Assembly (NCBI GenBank): GCA_035549015.1
Contig: DASZRW010000014.1
Coordinates: forward strand, 1-64,000
Length of the DNA: 64,000 nucleotides
Direction: 5' to 3'
Source of the DNA: JAFDZV01 sp035549015
GTDB lineage: Bacteria > Bacteroidota > Ignavibacteria > OLB7
Numbering within the stretch: position 1 is the stretch's first letter; every line of letters begins with the position of its first letter. The notes under the pieces are model-generated. The model saw only the letters and a list, made by a program, of their open reading frames with translations, made no database searches and was not told the DNA's origin. This document shows positions 19,101 to 27,800 of the stretch, one piece after another. The position numbers were made by a program, and so were the translations under genes.

Positions 19101-21166
19101 ACGATCCCCTGTATCGCCTGACGGCCGCCACCGGGCGCGAGCATCTCGGGCTTACCGGAATGTCGCTCAACGCGGCACAGCAGACCATCAACGACGATGG
19201 CTTCCGCACTGGCCAGATCAATCCGGGCGACGGCAACGCCGTGGGCACCTACACCGAACGCTATACCTACGACCCCATCGGGAATCTATTGACGATGGTT
19301 CATCAGGTTGCAAGCGGCGGCTGGACACGGCGCTACGCATACAATGAGACAAGCTGCATCACGCCAGCCGAGACGAGCAATCGCCTGTCGGCAACCAGCA
19401 TGCCCGGCGATCCGGTTGGTGGACCATACAGCGCCACGTATCGCTACGATGCCCATGGCAACATAACGCGCATGCCACACCTTCCGGAGATGACATGGGA
19501 CGAATATGACCGGCTGCAGTCCACCACACGTCAGGTTGTGGGAAGCGGAATGCCCGAGACTACGTACTACAACTACGACAGCACGGGAAACCGTCTTCGC
19601 AAGATCACCTATCGACAGGCACCGGCTGCGACAACTCCAACACGGAAGTGCGAGCGCATCTATCTCGGCGACTTCGAGATCTATCGCGAATACGATGCGA
19701 GCGGAACTACCGTCATGCTGGAGCGCGAGACCCTGCATACCATGTTCGACCGGCGACGCATTCTGATGGTGGAGACCCGCACCGTTGACGTTCTGGGTAC
19801 GGACCCTGCACCTGCACAGATGGTTCGTTATCAGTATGCCAACCTTGTCGACTCAGCCGTGCTCGAGTTGGACGAGAATGCCGACGTGATTTCGTACGAG
19901 GAATATTTCCCATACGGATCAACATCATATCAAGCGGTACGTGCAAGCACCGATACACCGAAACGATACCGATATACCGGAAAGGAGCGCGATGAAGAAA
20001 ATGATTTGTTCTACCATGGCGCCCGGTACTATATACCATGGCTGGGCCGATGGTGCAGCGTGGACCCGCTTGGGTTGTCCGGCTCCACGAATCTCTATGC
20101 ATACGCGAACTGCCGACCGATAAATGCGTCGGATCCGGATGGACGACAGCCGCTCGAGATACACCCGACTCAGCCGCCGGCCGAGTTCACGAATGCGGTG
20201 CAGAATCTCGCCGCACGGTATGGGCCCAATGCACAGATCCAGGCGACATACAATACGCCCGCCAACGGGCAGCCATACGGCGAGATTCGAGTGACCGCAC
20301 CGGACGGCACCGTTACCTCGATCGCATATCAGAACGGTCGTTTCGCGGGGCAGATGGAACTGCCGGCGCAGACACTCGATGGAATGACGTTCCGTGGTGG
20401 ACGAACATATTTCTCATGGGACGGGCAGCACGATGTAAATCAGCTGCCGAACGCGCAGGCCGCGGAAAACTATCTCGCCGGAGGTGCACAGACACAGGCT
20501 CCGCCGGAAGGCCAAGCTCAGCAGAATGGAAATGCGAATGCTCAGCCGGAGCAGGCTGCGCCTGAACAGCAGAACCAGAATCCCAATCCGAATCAAAACC
20601 AGAATCAAAATCCGAATCACAATCTCGACCTTACGCCGCAGAGCCTGCGCAACGCAATTCCCGGGTTGAACCAGCGCCGCGCCGAACAGCTTGCACCGAT
20701 CCTCAACAATGCGATGCGGGAGTTCAATATCAACACTCCGGAGCGGCGTAACATGTTCCTTGCACAGGTTGCCCACGAAAGCGGAAGCCTCCGTTTCTTC
20801 AGAGAGCTGGGGAACGATCGCTACTTTGAACGCTACAACAATCGAAGAGATCTCGGTAATACACACCCTGGCGATGGCCCCCGATACAGAGGACGCGGAG
20901 CCATCCAGATTACCGGAAGACGAAATTACGAACAGGCCGGGCGAGCACTGGGTCTGGATCTGGTAAACCATCCGGAACTTCTCGAGCAGCCCGAGAACGC
21001 ACTTCGCTCGGCAGCGTGGTGGTGGGCCAATCATGGATTGAACCAGATGGTTGACCAACATCCGGGCGATGTTCGGCGGACGACGAGAAGAATCAACGGC
21101 GGCTACAATGGTCTTCAGGATAGGATCCAACGCTATCAACGGGTGCAGCGGGCGCTCGGCCATTGA
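13163..21166 (+). CDS. Fused TcB-TcC toxin protein with GH19 glycosidase C-terminal tip
   Basis: This 2667-residue protein joins the Tc cocoon subunits in one chain. After a Gln/Ser-rich leader come the SpvB domain (from about residue 55, with SLPKGGGAIRGIGEKFG and FGFGWSLGLPAITRK), calcium-binding FG-GAP propeller repeats (DLAGDGQLD, DVTGDGLAD, DMTGDGLTD), TcdB middle domains, and many RHS/YD repeats. The RHS-associated core follows (YRYTGKERDEENDLFY, about 2268, and a DPLG...DPDG pair around 2299-2324, where TcC proteins self-cleave). The tip has a roughly 115-residue domain, an Asn/Gln linker (about 2450-2488) and a GH19 domain (2489-2667) with AHESGSL carrying the likely catalytic Glu, GRGAIQITGRRNY and INGGYNG. 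GH19 enzymes cut chitin or, in lysozyme-like members, peptidoglycan. The start at MPNNE is shared with the paralogue; the ribosome binding site is weak. Confidence 0.93.
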   Translation: MPNNEQQESSRQGQNGAAAPGSPSPKSPSQSQTQPKAQSQSDGSQQNGAFSISPLSLPKGGGAIRGIGEKFGVNAATGTGSITVPLATTPGRSEFGPQLVLSYDSGSGNGPFGFGWSLGLPAITRKTDKGLPRYDDGGESDIFVLSGAEDLVPVLDVSGARIRMTRTVHGVAYTIAIYRPRIEGLFSRIERWTRNADGISHWRSITRDNITTLYGYDAGSTITDPDNPRNIFAYRICRSFDDKGNVIRYEYAAEDGAGVDRTHAHEANRTNASRAAQNYLKRIRYGNGTPWFADWSGGGSEPALPTDWHFEVVLDYGDHNTLVPVPTPDTAWPVRPDPFSTFRSGFDVRTYRRCRRVLMFHHFAGEANVGTNCLVQSTDFTYSDDAAPTDPTNPIYTFLSSVVHTGYRRDGMGGYIRRTMPPTEFEYSKPVIQPDVLTLDPEGFENLPEGMDGSRYQWVDLDGEGLSGILTDMGGEWGYHRNLSPVNLVPGPGGDPVMRAKFGPLEEVSPLPSRSELGAQVRLMDLAGDGQLDVVLLEDPAPGFFERTADDAWAPLQRFASLPAINWSDPNLRLIDVTGDGLADALITEEGFFTWHQSLGEDGYAEAMMVRTPWDEERGPTVAFADSTGAVFLADMTGDGLTDVVRVRNGEICYWPNRGYGRFGAKVSMDNAPRFTDDERFDAHRVRLTDIDGSGSTDVLYLGDDGVHVCFNRSGNSWAAPALLAIFPSADMLSSVQVCDLLGNGTACLVWSTSLPANTGRPLRYIDLMGGSKPHLMTTSRNNLGAETRVHYAPSTKFYLQDRMAGTPWITRLPHLVHVVERTETFDFIGRSRFVTRYAYHHGYFDGVEREFRGFGMVEQWDTEEHRDDMAFPEAEATNWDSISWVPPVHTKTWFHTGAFVEAGTVSLQYENEYWAEPSTRGTSPAAVAAREALLLPDTVMPAGLTAQETREAYRALKGSTLRIEVFADDGTAQAEHPYTVTEQNFTVMYVQAFGPNQHAVFHVHPREALHYHYERNPADPRITHDITLATDNFGNVLQSVSVGYGRRAGYTAPEPLLTSAFQSMLAHDQTQLHIGAVEHTFTTPLNQPWDATSFDVFRAPVECETIAAELTGVTPAGGRFTFSEMAANWTTLWSGAHDIAYEEVSTPDIEGVGTPTGLARRITSHSRTLYRRDDLSGLLPLGTLEAHAIAGEAYQLALTPGLINRIFGTRVNSTILGEGGYVQLPGSSDWWIPTGRVYLSPGDTDTPAQELTQAQAHFYAVRRAIDPFGSITRVRSDAYNLLPLEVTDPLGNTTMADNDYRVMHPFRLTDPNGNFSESAFDCLGMVVGTALYGKAGEGDSLAGFDPDLSDAAILAIRANPLSSPGTLLGNATSRIVYDAFGYYRTRNLSVPEPAMVYVLAREIHVSDVPPGGSTPYHHMLAYSDGFGREAQHKMQAEPGPVPGLGGTISPRWVGSGWTIFNNKGSAVRKFEPFFTATHEFEFNRQVGVSSILFHDATDRVVAMLHPDNSFEKTVFDAWRQETWDRNDTASISDPRADADVGDFFTRLLGTAPGAFTSWYDLRVGGTYGSTANERLANQDAAIKVAAHAATPAVMYFDSLGRTCLSIADNGVVGGVDQRYATRTAMDTENKPLAVIDPLGRHVAEFCYREPSGGSGFVYVAGYDVVRRPLYQNGMDGGERRILQNVHGDVIRTWDARGFTLRILYDALRRPTHRYVDRAGFGETLAERMVYGERHSDATRNLKGHLFRHYDSGGVASHDRHDFKGNLLESGRQLAVQTPSMTSPPDVDRAPDWSAIATITDSPTLDITALDAAAAPMLDANDAFIASSRFDALNRSVQMVTPHLAGGNPNVIQPRYNEANLLEAIDVWVRQGSAPGGLLAPATADINAVTDVNYNARGQRIDITLGNGSVTSYAYDPDVFRLATLTTTRPHPNPNARTVQALSYTYDPAGNVTRIRDDADIQNVVYFRNQRVDPTADYTYDPLYRLTAATGREHLGLTGMSLNAAQQTINDDGFRTGQINPGDGNAVGTYTERYTYDPIGNLLTMVHQVASGGWTRRYAYNETSCITPAETSNRLSATSMPGDPVGGPYSATYRYDAHGNITRMPHLPEMTWDEYDRLQSTTRQVVGSGMPETTYYNYDSTGNRLRKITYRQAPAATTPTRKCERIYLGDFEIYREYDASGTTVMLERETLHTMFDRRRILMVETRTVDVLGTDPAPAQMVRYQYANLVDSAVLELDENADVISYEEYFPYGSTSYQAVRASTDTPKRYRYTGKERDEENDLFYHGARYYIPWLGRWCSVDPLGLSGSTNLYAYANCRPINASDPDGRQPLEIHPTQPPAEFTNAVQNLAARYGPNAQIQATYNTPANGQPYGEIRVTAPDGTVTSIAYQNGRFAGQMELPAQTLDGMTFRGGRTYFSWDGQHDVNQLPNAQAAENYLAGGAQTQAPPEGQAQQNGNANAQPEQAAPEQQNQNPNPNQNQNQNPNHNLDLTPQSLRNAIPGLNQRRAEQLAPILNNAMREFNINTPERRNMFLAQVAHESGSLRFFRELGNDRYFERYNNRRDLGNTHPGDGPRYRGRGAIQITGRRNYEQAGRALGLDLVNHPELLEQPENALRSAAWWWANHGLNQMVDQHPGDVRRTTRRINGGYNGLQDRIQRYQRVQRALGH

Positions 21167-21181
21167 GGAACAGCGACCGAA

Positions 21182-21238
21182 ATCCACGTGATGCCTTCGA
21201 TGCGAATCGCATCGAAGGCATCGGAGGCTCACGTGGAT
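21182..21238. terminator. Long nested hairpin after the TcB-TcC gene
   Basis: A perfect 15-bp stem (21190-21204 pairing with 21208-21222) has a 3-nt loop. Outer arms ATCCACGT (21182-21189) and ACGTGGAT (21231-21238) extend it with an internal bulge. It begins 16 nt beyond the stop codon. There is no T-tract, so it could be an intrinsic terminator, an attenuator, or an RNA-stabilising element within the operon. Confidence 0.5.
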
Positions 21239-21811
21239 CTGGTGGGAGGCGGAGCCAATCTCTCACGGACGTATAGGAGAGCTACACGCATTGACGCAAC
21301 AACCGAACGTCTGAACACCGGGCTGCAAAGCCGATAGTGCCCGAGCACCACTGCAATTACCGTTGAGACTTCGAAGGATCGTCTTGTAGCAGCACGATAA
21401 ATCAGATTCACCCTTGCCTGCCCCGGCACGTGTATCGTGTTGGGAAACGCCTGGGTAGCAACCGACCACAACGATACACAAGGACTTCGAGAATGGATGC
21501 GAACCAACGCAATCATCAGATGGCATACCGCGCAGTCGGCACGGGCATGTCGGTTCCCGATTGAACCTCCGTGCGCTTCGGCAATATCCGCAACAGCCGG
21601 ATTCGGAATGGGGGTAACCGCTCCCCGATGGCTGCATCGCACCGGCGTCGCGGATTCATCGGTCAGCATGCGATGCTCGTTCAGAACGGTGCACGGAAGG
21701 ACGAATGACTCCACAGCGCGCAGCAGCACGTTCGCATCGGTGTAGCATGCACTGGACGGAATGCAGAGCAGAACCACACAACGCACTCGCACATACACAA
21801 GGACATCTATT
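21239..21811. other. Non-coding stretch between TcB-TcC and TcA genes, with a possible remnant of a TcA start
   Basis: In cluster 2 this position holds the immunity gene; here no convincing gene was found. At 21479-21562 a leader resembling that of the TcA genes (ACACAAGGACTTC) is followed by an ATG and 23 codons starting MDANQRN before a TGA. This resembles the MDASEQ start of the cluster 2 TcA gene and may be a decayed copy of its extra N-terminal domain. The rest has no recognised feature. Confidence 0.4.
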
Positions 21812-24800
21812 ATGGACGCACAGGAACAGGACATTCAACCGAAGGCCCCGCCGCCACAGAGTCCGCAGGGTTGCGGCACCGTGAACGTGGATACCTATAC
21901 CGTCAACGGAACGGTCTCCAGCTCCGACCGGGTCGGCGCCGGCGGTCTGCAGGTGCAGATCGTGGACAAGGGTGTCGGAGCGGACTTTCCCCTGGTTACA
22001 GCAACCACCGACGACTGCGGCAACTACAGTGCTACCTTTCCCTCCACACTGATATCGAGCCGTGGAAAGAAGCGCCCGGACCTGCAGGCCAAGGCACTCG
22101 TCAACGGACTAGCGATCGCAACGTCGGATGTGCAGTACAACGCCGGCGCAACCACGACGCTCAACATCACGATCCCCGAGAGAACCAGGTCGCTGCCGGC
22201 CGAACACGACACGCTTACCCAGGCGCTCGCCAAGTACTACACCGGACCGCTGGGAGCACTGCGCGAGGACGACGGACAGAAGGATATCAGCTACCTCGCC
22301 AACAAGACCGGATGGGATGCACGTGCCGTAGCGATGGCAGCCCTCGCCGATCACTTCAGCACCACGTACCGCCCACCCGACGGCACGGCCAATATCCCGG
22401 CGCTCTTCTACTATGCGTTGTTCCGCGGCGGCGTGGATCCGAATCCGGCCACGCTCTTCCACACGGACGAGGATACGCTCACGGCTGTCTGGAGTGAGGC
22501 AGCGCATCAGGGAGTCATCGGCGACGAGCAGCTGGGGCAGGTTCAGGACGTCCTGCGCCGCGTACGGCTGCTCAGCGCACAACGCCTTGTGAGCGATTCC
22601 GCCGTGGTCGGCGCGTCATCGTTCAGCCAGATGCTTACAGTGTCCGGCCTCAGCTCCGACCAGCAGAACACGTTCGCAAGGGCGTACTCGGAGAACAAGT
22701 CCGATCCGGATGCGTTCTGGGATCAGATCCAGAGCTCGTTCGGTCCGCAAACAACCGACCGTCTGAAGCTGGACGGCAAGCTCGCCTTCCTCACGCTGCA
22801 CAATGCCTCGCTCATGACGGCGATTCGCAATACGATGGGGGGCGCGGAGTTCACCGACCCCTCCCAGCTTGTGCAGAAGGGATATTACGCCGCAGATGCA
22901 TGGCAGGGATTACTGGCGGATCAATCGATCCCGGTGCCGCCGAATATTCCCGGCGACGACGATCAGCAGCAGCGCGCCAACTACGCGGAATTTCTCGCGG
23001 CGCAGGTCGCGGCCAGCTATCCCACCGAGATCATTCTGGAGCGCGTGCAGAACGATAATCTGCCGGTGAGCAATCCGGGCGGTGTTGCGAACTTCCTCAC
23101 GCAGCAGAGCGACAGTTTCGACATCGGAACGCACCCGATCGAGCAGTACCTGGTCGACAATCAACTCAGCCTGGACAGCGCCACGCTGGAGGATATCAAG
23201 AGCGTGCAGCGGGTCTATCAGATCACACGGTCCGACAGTGCAATGACCGGGCTGCTGGGGAACGGCCTGAACTCCGCGACGGCGATCGCACGCTACGACA
23301 AGGACTCCTTCGTCAACGCCTTCGGCGACAGCGTTGGCGGCGCGGATGCAGCCGGTGCCATTCACGAGCGTGCAACGCAGATCCACAACGTGACGCTGAA
23401 CCTTGCGCTGAGCTATCTCACTGCAAAGAACGGTCTTCCGATCGGCGCACCTCCGCTGGATCCGGACGCGGATCCCGATGCCTCGCGGCAGATCCTGCAG
23501 CCGGCACCGCAGGGCCCGGTGGATCTCTCGCAACCGCACGGCATGCGCACCATGGCGAAGCCGGCCGCGTTCGGCGGCGACATCCTGGCCTACCAGACGC
23601 TGGAGACGCTCTTCGGCAGCATGGACTATTGCTCCTGCGACGAGTGCCGCTCCATCCTCTCGCCGGCAGCGTATCTCGTGGACCTTCTCCATTTCGTGAA
23701 TCAGCCTGCGCCGCCGGCGGGCACCACGAATCCGCAGACGGTTCTGTTCCAGCGCCGTCCCGATCTGCAGTATCTCCCGCTTACGTGCGAGAATACCAAC
23801 ACGGCATTGCCGTATATCGATCTGGTGAATGAGACGCTGGAGTATTTCATCGCCAACGGCGTAACGCCGCTCTCGCTCAGCGGATATATCGGCCACGACA
23901 CGGGAACGGCAAGCTCCGAGGATCTGCTCGCCAGCCCCGCCTATGTGATGAGCACGGCGTACTCCACGCTGAGCACCTCATACTTCCCGCCGCCTCTGCC
24001 GTTCCATCAGCCGCTGGAAAATCACCGGCGGTATTACAAGAAGTGCGGCGCACCGCTGCAGCTTGTGATGGAGCGCCTGCGCCCGAATGAGAATCTGGAC
24101 CGCGGATCGGCAGTGTTCGGGTGGCGCGATATCCTGATGGAGGAGCTCGGGATCTCGCGGCAGGAGTACGACATCTTCACCAACTCCACCACGATTCCGC
24201 TCTGGAAGGCATACGGGTGGGCAAGCTCCACGGCCGATGCAACGGTTATCGCAACGCTCTCCAATGCGAAGGACTTCTGCCGCCGCATGAATATCTCCTA
24301 CGATGACCTGGTGGAGATTCTGGAGACGCGTTTCGTAAACCCGAACAGCGACCTCATTCCCAAGCTGCAGCGCCTGGGCCTGAACTTCTCGCAGCTGCAG
24401 CAGGTGAGCGTTGGAGCGCTGTCCGGCGGCGCGTTCGTTGCGCTGCTCCCCGTTGGCCCGAACGCTCCGAACCCGGCGGACTACGGCCAGACGACGCTGG
24501 CCGGGATCACGACATGGATCATCGCCAACTACAGCCGCATCCGCGCCATCACCACGCTGGTGGACATCACGGGCGTGGCGGACACCTGCAACTTCAGCAC
24601 GCTGGAGTTGCGCTTCTCCTATCCGATGAGCGGCCCGTCCGATACGTCCACACGTCTCGGCGCGGCCGAATACTACCGCCTGGTGCGCTTCATCCGGCTG
24701 TGGAGGCGCCTGGGCTGGAGCATCGAGGATACCGACGCCGCGATCTGCGGGCTCTTCACGCTTCACCTGGCCAACATGACGGCCACCGACGTCTCCACGC

Positions 24801-27800
24801 CGGCCAATCTGGATGCGGGCTTCCTTCGCCTTCTCCCGCGTCTCGGCATCGTGGTGCGGATCATCAAGGCATTGAACCTCACGGTTGAGAACGACCTGCG
24901 GTCGCTGCTGGCCTGCTGGGCGGACATCGACACCTACGGCCCGACATCGCAGTACGCACGGATGTTCCTGAACGCGACGATCCTGAACCAGGATGCCGCC
25001 TATGCCGACAACGGCGTCGGGCTCTACCTGCAGGATCCGACGAAGATGGTATACGACCATGCGGAGTCCCTGCGCGCCGCGTTCAACCTGACGAGCACGG
25101 AGTTCACGCAGATCTTCAACGCCCTGGGGTATACAACCTCGACGGTGTTGAACGTCGCCAACATCAGCGCCATCTATCGCCGCGGATACATGGCCCGCAT
25201 CCTCGGCATCAGCGTGAGCGAGCTGCTTCTGTGGGTGACCCTCACCGGCATCGATCCGTTCGTGGAGCCCAGCCTCACGGCTCCGGCAACGCTGGATCTG
25301 ATTCATCTGCTTGCGGACTTCAAGGCACGCGGCCTCTCCTCGGCGGCGGCTCTCTACCTGGTCTGGAACCAGGATCTGAGCGGAACGTCCGCGCCGACAA
25401 CCGCTGCGATCAACGACGTGATCCGTTCGCTTCGATCGGACTATGCGAAGATCAATGTGGACTTCGCGATCGTGAACGATCCTACCGGCGAAATCGCGCG
25501 CTCGCGCATGACGCTGGTGTACGGCACGGGCGCCGCGGACTTCTTCTTCGGCCTGCTGAACGATACGTTCGCCTCCGACACGTATTACAGCCACGTGATG
25601 TCCTCCTTCGGCCCGGTGCTCGCCTCGGCGATCCAGGGGATCGTGGGAACGTACGGAACGGCGTCGGCCTCGCGCGTGAGCTACGACGACTTCCACAAAC
25701 GGATCTCGTTCACCGGACGCATGACCACGCTGATGCAGTCGCAGCTTGTTGCGCTCGCAACGAACGGCAGCGTGGTTGCGGAAATCAACTCGCTCGCACC
25801 GGGAACACTGGCAACGTTCCAGACGAACTTCCCGCTGGCGATCAACGCGTTGTATGCGGCGAACAGTTCCGCCATCGATCCGTTCTTCACGCGCTACCCG
25901 GAACTGCTTCCGTTGTTCACCACGTACCTGACCACGGTGGCGACGCCGGAGGTAAAGCGGACCAACCTGCTTGCAGGATTCCTCCCGACACTCATCGCCG
26001 GACGCAAGACGCAGCAGACGCTGCAGCGCATGGCGGACGCGGCGCAGGTGGACCGCACGTTTGCGGCAACGGTGCTGAACCCGACAACGGTGGCAAACGG
26101 CCTGCATGCGGCGAACCCGGCGAACCCGGCGCTCACGGACCTGCTGGCCGTGGAAACGCAGGGCCTGGCCGCACAGTACTACGACGCGATTACGGTGGGC
26201 CCCTTCCCGCACGCGCTTCGGATCGACAGCAACCTCTCCTACGCGGCCGCCACGTCCAACACGCTGCCGGCAAACGTTACGTCGCCGGGAAGCGCGATCT
26301 CCGGTGTGTGGACCGGAAGCATCGAGCCTGCGGAGGACAACTTCTACAACTTCATCATCACGGCAGAAAACACCTCCACGGTAACGCTGGTAATCGACGG
26401 CGTGAACGTTCCGCTTTCGGTGACCTCTGCCGTGTGGACGAACACCACGCCGGTGCAGCTCAAGGCCGGAACGCTCTCCACGATTTCGGTAACCATCCTG
26501 AACGTGAAGAACACGGTTTCCATCCAGTGGTCCACATCGGGCTACGGGCGTGTGACGATCCCGGCAAAGGCTCTCTATGCCTCGACGCTCTACAACGCGG
26601 CACGCGACGCCTACCTCCGCTTCCTGAAGGCCGGCGCGCTGGCCAACACGCTGAAGCTGAACGCAGGCGAAGTGGCCCGGCCGGTGCTCTCCGGCAACTC
26701 CTGGCTGAACTCCATCCCGGTTATCGGCACGCTCGGCTCGCCGGCCACGATGGTGCCGGCGCTGCGCGACGTGATCAACTACGCCGTGGTGAAGGCCGCG
26801 ATTGCTCCGGGAAGTGATTCGCTCCTCACGGTGGTCAACAGCCCGACAACGTCGACGGCAACATCCACCAGCCTTCTCTTCACGCTCACCGGTTGGGACT
26901 TCGCATCGTTCAACGCACTGGTAACACAGTTCGTGGGGGGGGTGTCGAACATCTCGCAGCCATTCCTGCTGCGCCGCGTGATGGATGCGATGACCGTGGT
27001 GAAGGCGCTGGGGATTTCCGCGGGGACGCTGATCACCAACACCACCAACGATCCCACGTCCACCATGGCGCGCGATCTGCAGGCGGCGTTGCGCGCTCAG
27101 TTCGCCATGGAGGACTGGCGGCAGATCATTCAGCCGATCAACGACCAGATGCGCTCGCTGCAGCGCGATGCGCTGGTGGCCTACATCCTGCACCAGATGC
27201 ATCTCTCCCCCAGCACGCAGCATATCGACACGCCGGACAAGCTGTTCGAGTACTTCCTGATGGATGTGCAGATGGAGCCGTGCATGCAGACCTCGCGTAT
27301 TCGCCATGCGCTCTCCGGCGTGCAGTTGTTCATCGAGCGCTGCATGATGAATCTGGAGCCGCGCTGCTCGCCGGATTCGCTCAACGCAACGCACTGGGAG
27401 TGGATGAAGCGCTACCGCGTGTGGGAGGCCAACCGCAAGGTGTTCCTCTATCCGGAGAACTGGCTGGAGCCGGAGCTGCGCGACGACAAGTCACCATTCT
27501 TCAAGGAGATGGAGAGCGAGCTGCTGCAGAGCGATATCACGGAGGAGACCGCGTCGGTGGCACTGCTCAACTATCTGGCGAAGCTGGAGGAGGTTGCGAA
27601 GCTGGAGCCATGCGGATTCTATCACGTGGAGGCAAACGCATCGCTCGGCACGGGGGATGTGGATCACGTGATTGCGCGCACTGCCGGTGCACACCGGAAG
27701 TACTACTATCGCCGCCGCGAGTATGGGTACTGGACTCCGTGGGAGCTTGTGAAGCTCGATATCGAGGACAACCCGATTTCACCGGTCATCTGGAACGATC

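Noticed and set aside
21229..21834. Minus-strand frame of 201 codons in the spacer between TcB-TcC and TcA
   Set aside because: I looked for an immunity gene here because cluster 2 has one, but there is no family pattern, no ribosome binding site, and it overlaps the TcA leader.
23978..27394. 1138-codon open frame on the minus strand
   Set aside because: It is antisense to the first TcA gene, with the same compositional artefact.
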